Shown: positions 58,429-64,000 of the stretch, piece after piece
Numbering within the stretch: position 1 is the stretch's first letter
How the letters are laid out: every line of letters starts with the position of its first letter
DNA from: Typhlomys cinereus
Lineage: Eukaryota; Chordata; Mammalia; Rodentia; Platacanthomyidae
Length of the DNA stretch: 64,000 nt
NCBI GenBank assembly: GCA_023101885.1
Contig: JALPQD010000044.1
Coordinates: 8,957,565 to 9,021,564, forward strand
Direction of reading: 5' to 3'
Program-made: the position numbers and the translations under genes
The notes under the pieces: generated by a model
What the model saw: the letters and a program-made list of their open reading frames with translations, nothing else
Told to the model about the DNA's origin: nothing
Databases searched by the model: none

Positions 58429-59040
58429 TTTTGTTTCAATGTTTTAAGAAGGTATTTCACATCTGTATTTTCTCTTAAATCATTTTTCTCAGCTTTTTTT
58501 CCTTATGTCTAAGCTAAATGGATCACATTTTCTATCACTACCTAAATTTGAGGACAAATCTTGGATCTTTTTTCCTTATTTTTATACTTTTTCCTTGTAA
58601 TGTGCTGTGGTTTCTTTGTTTCAAGGAGTTATCTCCCCCTTATTTTTCTGCAGGTGACCACTACTCTTCTGCATGCACATTCAATGGCTACCTTCCCAGG
58701 CCTTTGGACTTGGCTTCATATGGTGTCTTCACCTTTACCACTGCAGTCCCATCTAGGGATCAACCTGCCTAGATGCTGATGCAAATAATTTTGTCTAATC
58801 ATATCAGAAAACACTAAACCAGATATATGAATGTGTATTGTGAATCACACAAAATTTCCAGATTGAAGCAACAAATTTATAAAACTGCCACAGACTTGTC
58901 TACAATTTGGAAACTGGGGTAGACGCTGGACCAACATCTTCTCTTGAACCTGTTCTGGAAGACCATGAGAAAATGGTCCATCACATCTGCCAAAGTATTT
59001 GCCACACAAATGTGGTGAACAGAGTTTTCATCTTCAGCAT
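58429..59040. other. No recognised feature
   Basis: Short ORFs at 58518-58779 in two frames are shadows without motifs. Nothing recognised. Confidence 0.4.
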
Positions 59041-59044
59041 CCAT

Positions 59045-59280
59045 GTAAGTGCTGGATAGGCATGGTGGCCTGCCTGAATATCAGCACTTAAGAAGCAAGA
59101 GATAGGGTTATCCCCAGAGCTAGTGAGACTATGTGAACTGGTGGGTTCTGTATTCATTGAGACAATCTTATCTTAATATAAGTTGGAACATGATTAAACA
59201 AGATGCTCCACCATCATCAGCCTTTAGCTTCCATAGCACACATGTGTATGCATATACATATAAACAGACACATGCATCAT
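59045..59280 (+). mobile_element. B3-like SINE, + strand
   Basis: GATAGGCATGGTGGCCTGCC, TATCAGCACTTAAGAAGCAA, then GAGACAATCTTATCTTAATA and a TAGCTTCCATAGCACACATG tail follow the rodent B3 order. Its A-rich end runs into the minisatellite. Confidence 0.7.
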
Positions 59281-59318
59281 ACATGCACACAGAATAAAAG
59301 TAATAAGTAAGTATAAAA

Positions 59319-59396
59319 GTAATAAGTAATAAGAGAGGTAATAAGTAATAAGAGAAGTAATAAGTAATGAGAGAGGTAATAAGTAATGAGAGGTAA
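59319..59396. repeat. 19-bp minisatellite, four units
   Basis: GTAATAAGTAATAAGAGAG and close variants repeat at 59319, 59338, 59357 and 59376 (the last unit is 17 bp), beginning at the tail of the B3-like SINE. Confidence 0.9.
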
Positions 59397-59429
59397 AGGT
59401 TATGTGCTAGTTAAATACATAGGTGTTAA

Positions 59430-59800
59430 CATGTCTACTGAAAGCTAAGCTCTGGATACATATGTGAAAGTTAATGGTTAAGACAATCCCTTGAACAAAC
59501 CTGCAGCAGATTGATTGATGTGGGAAGATCCAGTCAATAGTGGGTGAGAACATTCCATGGGCCAGTGTCTATGATGGGGGAAGCTGATTCAGTAAGTGGG
59601 CAATCTTCAGTATTGTTGGGCAGATCTGCTGTCTGACAAATGAATTTTGTTCCTCTCCGTCAGTGCCCCCAGTTCCTGGTGTCTGTAACCAGACAATTGC
59701 AAGATAGAATAAAACCCCCTTGTTCCTCTAAGTTGTTTGGTTGTGAATTTGTCAGCAATATTAGGCAAACTGCAACAGATTACTACAGTTAGAAAGAGAA
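59430..59800 (+). mobile_element. LTR-like retroposon, MaLR-type, + strand
   Basis: TTGATTGATGTGGGAAGATC, GTGGGTGAGAACATTCCATG, an AATAAAACCCCCTTG poly(A)-signal region near 59709 and a GGCAAACTGCAACAGATTAC end resemble a common rodent LTR-like family. Ends are not defined. Confidence 0.4.
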
Positions 59801-59879
59801 AGAGATGAAAATATCTAAAATAATACAAATAAATTGAAATACATCTCATGTTCATGAATCAAATAGATGATAGATTTAA

Positions 59880-60660
59880 ATGCCTCTTTCTCCTCTCCAA
59901 ACTGATCTATAGATTCAGTGCAATTATTGTCAGATTTCCAATATTGCTTGCTCTTCATGTAATTATAGAAGTATTCAAGTTTATATAATCAGAAAAAGCT
60001 TGGATATTGCAGGAAATATTAATGAAGGAGAGCAAAACTGGAAGCTTCTATTACCTGATTTAAAACATGGAAAGTAATAGTAAACAGCAGAGTGTGGCAC
60101 TGGCGTGACATAGATATACGTACCTGAGGAACAGACTACAGACTTTTGAAATCAATCTATATATTTACAGACCATTGGTGTTTCACAAAGAATATATACA
60201 TCTTGAAAAGTTTTTTACTTTTATAAATGGTACTGGGGAAAGTGTATATGTACATATGCATTCAGAAGACAGAAGCTACATCTATATATCCTCATCATAT
60301 ATAGTTAACACCCAAAATGTTTTCAAAACTTAAATGGAATACCTAAAATTATGAAACTGAAGGAGACGAGGACAGAGGAAGCCTTTCATGGTTGTTTGAA
60401 CAAGCAATTTCTATATAAGATATACAAAGTACAAGTACTGAGAAAAACAATAAGGTTACATTTAGCTAAAATACTGTGCACAGGATATGAAACGATAGAC
60501 TTCTTATCAAGAAATGAAAAACTTTGAGACTTCCAAGACTTTGGAAAAAATGAATCAAATGTAATTTCCCTTCTTTTCAAGCACGAAGTAACACCAATAA
60601 TCTGTCTGCTTCTTGTAATAGGTGGTTTGCCCATGAGTGATCTAAATCCTAGATTACAAA
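59880..60660 (+). mobile_element. Old LINE-1 ORF2 fragment, + strand
   Basis: Diverged ORF2 C-terminal half: a DLQIQCNYCQISN-like counterpart of the [10 protein letters not shown] block near 59910, a TGLKTW-type stretch, and GTACTGGGGAAAGTGTATAT matching the NGAGKT.Y region. Stops are frequent. Confidence 0.6.
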
Positions 60661-61565
60661 AACACAGAGGAAAAGAGGAGGAATGTCAAAAGACCCGTAT
60701 AAATACCTGAGTATGGATTCAAGTTATGGGTCATGTCTCTTCTGCAGCATTAAATTTATTTTTTTAATTCATACTCCCAGATACTCTTAATTCAAAATGC
60801 AGAAAGTAAGGCTTTGCTTGAGTTCTGGAACACTTACATCATTTACATAATTTAAGGTACTTGGGTTCCATAATCCCAGTTCACCAATGAGATTGGGTGC
60901 CTTCTTTCCATTGCCAAATGAGATTTTCATTATGTCTATCCTTTCTTTTTTATCATTTGCACTTTGAGATTGAGAGTAAATAAAATTCGTTTGTCAAACT
61001 TACATCAAGTCTGATAGAGAGGATCATTCCATTAAGAAATATCGAACATTGAACTATGGATAAAATTTGGCATGTCTTCCTTAGAAAGTGCTTTGAAACA
61101 AGAATAGGAAATCTTGTAACCTCTTGGACTCATGTAAATGATGCACATCCCTTAAGTTTTAAATGTGGTTCTATATGATTTTGAAATGTAAAGTTCTACA
61201 TGTTGGAGAAAATGTCTTTCTGTTTATGGCTATTTTCACTAAACATAGATACATATTTTAAAGGGAAATTGAATTGCTCTTGAAAGATAAGAGGAAATAA
61301 CAGCAGCCTTCCAGTCAGTAAATGTAAGTTGGACATTGCTATTGGAAAGAGAAATGGGTGACTGTTACAGTCAAAGAATGAACTCTAGAAAAATCACATG
61401 GATCACACACATGTAATTACAAGTAAGCTACATAGCTGGAACATCCTAATGTAAAATCCTAAATCTTAAATTCATAAACTTAGAGAAGTTTTGTCTCAAT
61501 GTAGAAGCACAACAGCAACTCTGAAACCACTACTTTTTGTTTCACACACAAAACTTCCAAAAATA
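60661..61565. other. No recognised feature
   Basis: AT-rich anonymous sequence. Confidence 0.4.
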
Positions 61566-61569
61566 TTCC

Positions 61570-61720
61570 AACAATATAAAATAGATAAATAAAACTCACA
61601 AGCTAGGAAGGTTGAAGGTTGTCCACAAGGTCCTACAAAGCTAGAATTAAATAAGGTCTTTGTGCCAGCAAAATACACACCTTAGATACAAAATAGTAAT
61701 GTGCATATGTGGAAAATATT
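61570..61720 (+). repeat. Older duplicated segment, copy A
   Basis: GGTTGTCCACAAGGTCCTAC and AGATACAAAATAGTAATGTG also occur, with several changes and indels, at about 62390-62540. Offset is roughly 820 bp. Confidence 0.75.
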
Positions 61721-62074
61721 TGTGGACAGTGCAGAAAGTTTTAACTTGAATTTTCTGAAATCTCACTATAGCCTTTAGAGAAGGAAAAGTTCTTTGGTAC
61801 ATAGACATAATGCATTCATTCAGTCATAAATAAAATAGTCTTGACACAGGAAAGTGAATATAAAGAAAGCTTTCCTCAGGATGAGAAATACCATATTGCC
61901 AGTAGATTGCTCCAAACCTATAGTCACATAGACAGTTGCAGTTAAAGGTACAAACAACAAATCAAAAAGGAAAGGAATTCATAGAGTGGATGGGAATTGG
62001 CTGTTGTGGGTGGAAGATATAGGAGGTTGTGAATGGAAGTAGTTAAAAGGCATTGTATGCATGTATGAAATTGT

Positions 62075-62116
62075 AAAAAAAGAAAAAAAAAGAAAAAAAA
62101 AGAAAAAAAAAAGAAA
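62075..62116. repeat. (A8-9 G)n tract
   Basis: A-runs separated by single G at regular 9- to 10-bp steps. It may be the tail of an old retroposon (the preceding GTATGCATGTATGAAATTG resembles an L1 3' end). A second A-run lies at 62207-62225. Confidence 0.85.
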
Positions 62117-62148
62117 TGTGAATATAAACCTGTTGCTTTACAAACAAA

Positions 62149-62163
62149 CCACCAGAGGGCGAT
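62149..62163 (+). promoter_or_regulatory. CTCF-like motif 1
   Basis: CCACCAGAGGGCGAT matches the CTCF core CCASYAGRKGGC. It lies about 33 bp after an A-rich tract. Confidence 0.45.
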
Positions 62164-62249
62164 ACGCTCATGTAGTTTTAGTAAGACTGAAGTTTTAGCA
62201 TAATCAGAAAAAAAAAAAAAAAAAAGCAAAAAGATGTTTCATGTAATGG

Positions 62250-62264
62250 CCACCAGAGGGCAGA
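62250..62264 (+). promoter_or_regulatory. CTCF-like motif 2
   Basis: CCACCAGAGGGCAGA, in the same orientation and 101 bp from motif 1, is a strong match to the CTCF core. Confidence 0.5.
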
Positions 62265-62389
62265 TGAGGCTTGGTGTTATAGCATAGAAATACAAGATGA
62301 AGTGACTGTGGTTTGTTAAAGAATTCATGATAACAAAGTAAACAAAAAAGTTTGCTATTTACAGGGAAAGACAGGGAAGGGAACATGGT

Positions 62390-62540
62390 TTTCTACAACA
62401 TAAAACAAATTAAGCAAGACTCACAGACTAGCAAGGTTGTCCACAAGGTTTTACAAAGCTACAATTAATTAAGGTCTTTGAGCCAGCAAAACACACATTT
62501 TAGATACAAAATAGTAATGTGCATATTGGAAAATATTTAA
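62390..62540 (+). repeat. Older duplicated segment, copy B
   Basis: Counterpart of 61570-61720. About 85% similar by eye, so far older than the 362-bp duplication that follows it. Confidence 0.75.
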
Positions 62541-62610
62541 TCTTATTTTGGAGCCCAAATTATATAGTTATGTGGATTTCATTACTCTTACTTTAGTGAA
62601 AAAGAATTGC

Positions 62611-63338
62611 TCCTAGAAACTCATTTTTGGGAACTTAAAAAAGTATTTCTGGATGTAAATGCAAGTGTTCTTGATTTTTCAAATAAATCTTTTTGAGTCT
62701 TTTGTTTTCTATTTATTTATGATAATTATGTAGTCTCAGTGTATGTTCTATATTCAAGTGCTGCACCATCAAGCAATGTCAATATACCTGTCACAGTACA
62801 TTCACAGGACAGCAGAAAACATGCTGTATGTCTATATAGAAGATAGGAGTTGGAAATTGCTACTGAGATATTGGGAATAAGCAAAGATTGATATTCTCAC
62901 GGGTAAGTACCACCTTTCACATAGCCTGTCCCAGTGCATTCATACATACTCATATCTCCTGAGTCTTTTACATCCTAGAAACTCATTTTTGGGAACTTAA
63001 AAAAGTATTTCTGGATGTAAATGCAAGTGTTCTTGATTTTTCAAATAAATCTTTTTGAGTCTTTTGTTTTCTATTTATTTATGATAATTATGTAGTCTCA
63101 GTGTATGTTCTATATTCAAGTGCTGCACCATCAAGCAATGTCAATATACCTGTCACAGTACATTCACAGGACAGCAGAAAACATGCTGTATGTCTATATA
63201 GAAGATAAGAGTTGGAAATTGCTACTGAGATATTGGGAATAAGCAAAGATTGATATTCTCACGGGTAAGTACCACCTTTCACATAGCCTGTCCCAGTGCA
63301 TTCATACATACTCATATCTCCTGAGTCTTTTACATCCT
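62611..63338 (+). repeat. 362-bp direct tandem duplication, nearly identical copies
   Basis: Copy 1 is 62611-62972 and copy 2 is 62973-63334, followed by a TCCT that is also present at the start of each copy. By eye the only difference is G at 62846 versus A at 63208. Neither copy contains a recognised gene. Confidence 0.95.
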
Positions 63339-64000
63339 GGAGGCAACACTCTTCACATATGTCTCTTTTTCTCAATGCTATCTTTGGCATTATGTGGAAA
63401 TCCAGCTTCTCTCCAACACAAATTTGCAGCTCCAACATAGAGTTGTCCATCATTTACTGTTTGTATCTTCAGGTTCAGCTTGACCTGAACATACCAGGGT
63501 GTGTTATAAACTCTTTACAGTAAACAACAATCAACTTTCTGCCTGTAGACTTGTAACCAAGAGGCTTTCATGCATGAATCTCCACTGCACTTTCTTTGAA
63601 CAGGAGGCTGTATACACATTTAAGGCTATCTTTCAGAATGAGATCCTCTGTGGTCTCTAGCCTGTGACTGTATGAACACAAATTCTCATTTTGTCTTAAT
63701 CCCCAACATATTTCCCACCAACAGACACCAAAGTCTCCTTATAAATGAATTTAAATTATCTTGTAGGAAATCGTATGGTCCACTTTTACAGGTCTTTCAG
63801 AAAAATGAGTATGTGGCACTCTGTTTGCCTCATGCCTGCCACCTTTGAGGTCCTCCAGCACTCTCCTTTTCAATAGTAGGTAACACTATTTAATGACCTT
63901 AAGATCATAATTGGAAATCATTGCCAATGGTCACATTACTATAGGGCATATTCTGTGTTTGTGTTAATGGCATCTTGTAAATGTCAGTCATGTTAGGAAA
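63339..64000. other. No recognised feature
   Basis: Anonymous sequence to the window end. A 75-codon ORF at 63296-63523 has no known motif. Confidence 0.4.

Overview
This is a stretch of rodent nuclear DNA with one clear functional gene, an intact, intronless MKRN3 (makorin ring finger protein 3) reading frame at 43659-45188 on the + strand. Most of the remaining recognisable sequence is retrotransposon. The rodent assignment rests on LINE-1 with promoter monomers, B1- and B3-like SINEs, and a SINE with an ID/B2-type tRNA-like head. The young SINE joins that head to an unrelated right monomer ending in a CA-rich tail. From memory this resembles the dimeric IDL-Geo SINE of Geomyoidea (kangaroo rats, pocket mice, pocket gophers). 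It does not look like mouse B2 or the jerboa DIP SINE as I remember them. The lineage call is an inference.

Layout. At 1-283 a minus-strand retroviral reverse transcriptase fragment is cut off by a minus-strand L1 (about 284-2265). A pol-less provirus lies on the minus strand at 3727-7561. From about 9.7 to 18.6 kb there are three successive + strand L1 5' regions, the last with two promoter monomers and a deleted ORF1/ORF2 body. From 18.6 to 21 kb is an older minus-strand L1 carrying three SINEs. A second provirus of the same kind, on the + strand, spans 21704-26043. A 3.9-kb minus-strand L1 with a 432-codon reverse transcriptase ORF and a perfect target-site duplication lies at 26232-30095, followed by a solo LTR (30295-30773) and a twin-primed L1 (30988-32195). 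More L1 fragments, one probably an older inversion, run to about 38.2 kb.

From 38.3 kb onward young L1 is scarce. MKRN3 sits in this quieter part with a GC-rich 5' half and a promoter carrying YY1-like and ETS-like motifs. In mammals MKRN3 is an imprinted, paternally expressed gene of the Prader-Willi domain that encodes an E3 ubiquitin ligase. Downstream are mostly anonymous AT-rich sequence, a few SINEs, a small L1 3' end, a minisatellite, two CTCF-like motifs and a nearly perfect 362-bp tandem duplication (62611-63338).

I see no new protein-coding system. The most original material is the pair of proviruses. Both keep gag remnants, LTRs and a shared non-coding 3' segment and both lack recognisable pro, pol and env, yet their primer-binding sites match different tRNAs: arginine in one, elongator methionine in the other. 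All similarity statements were made by eye.
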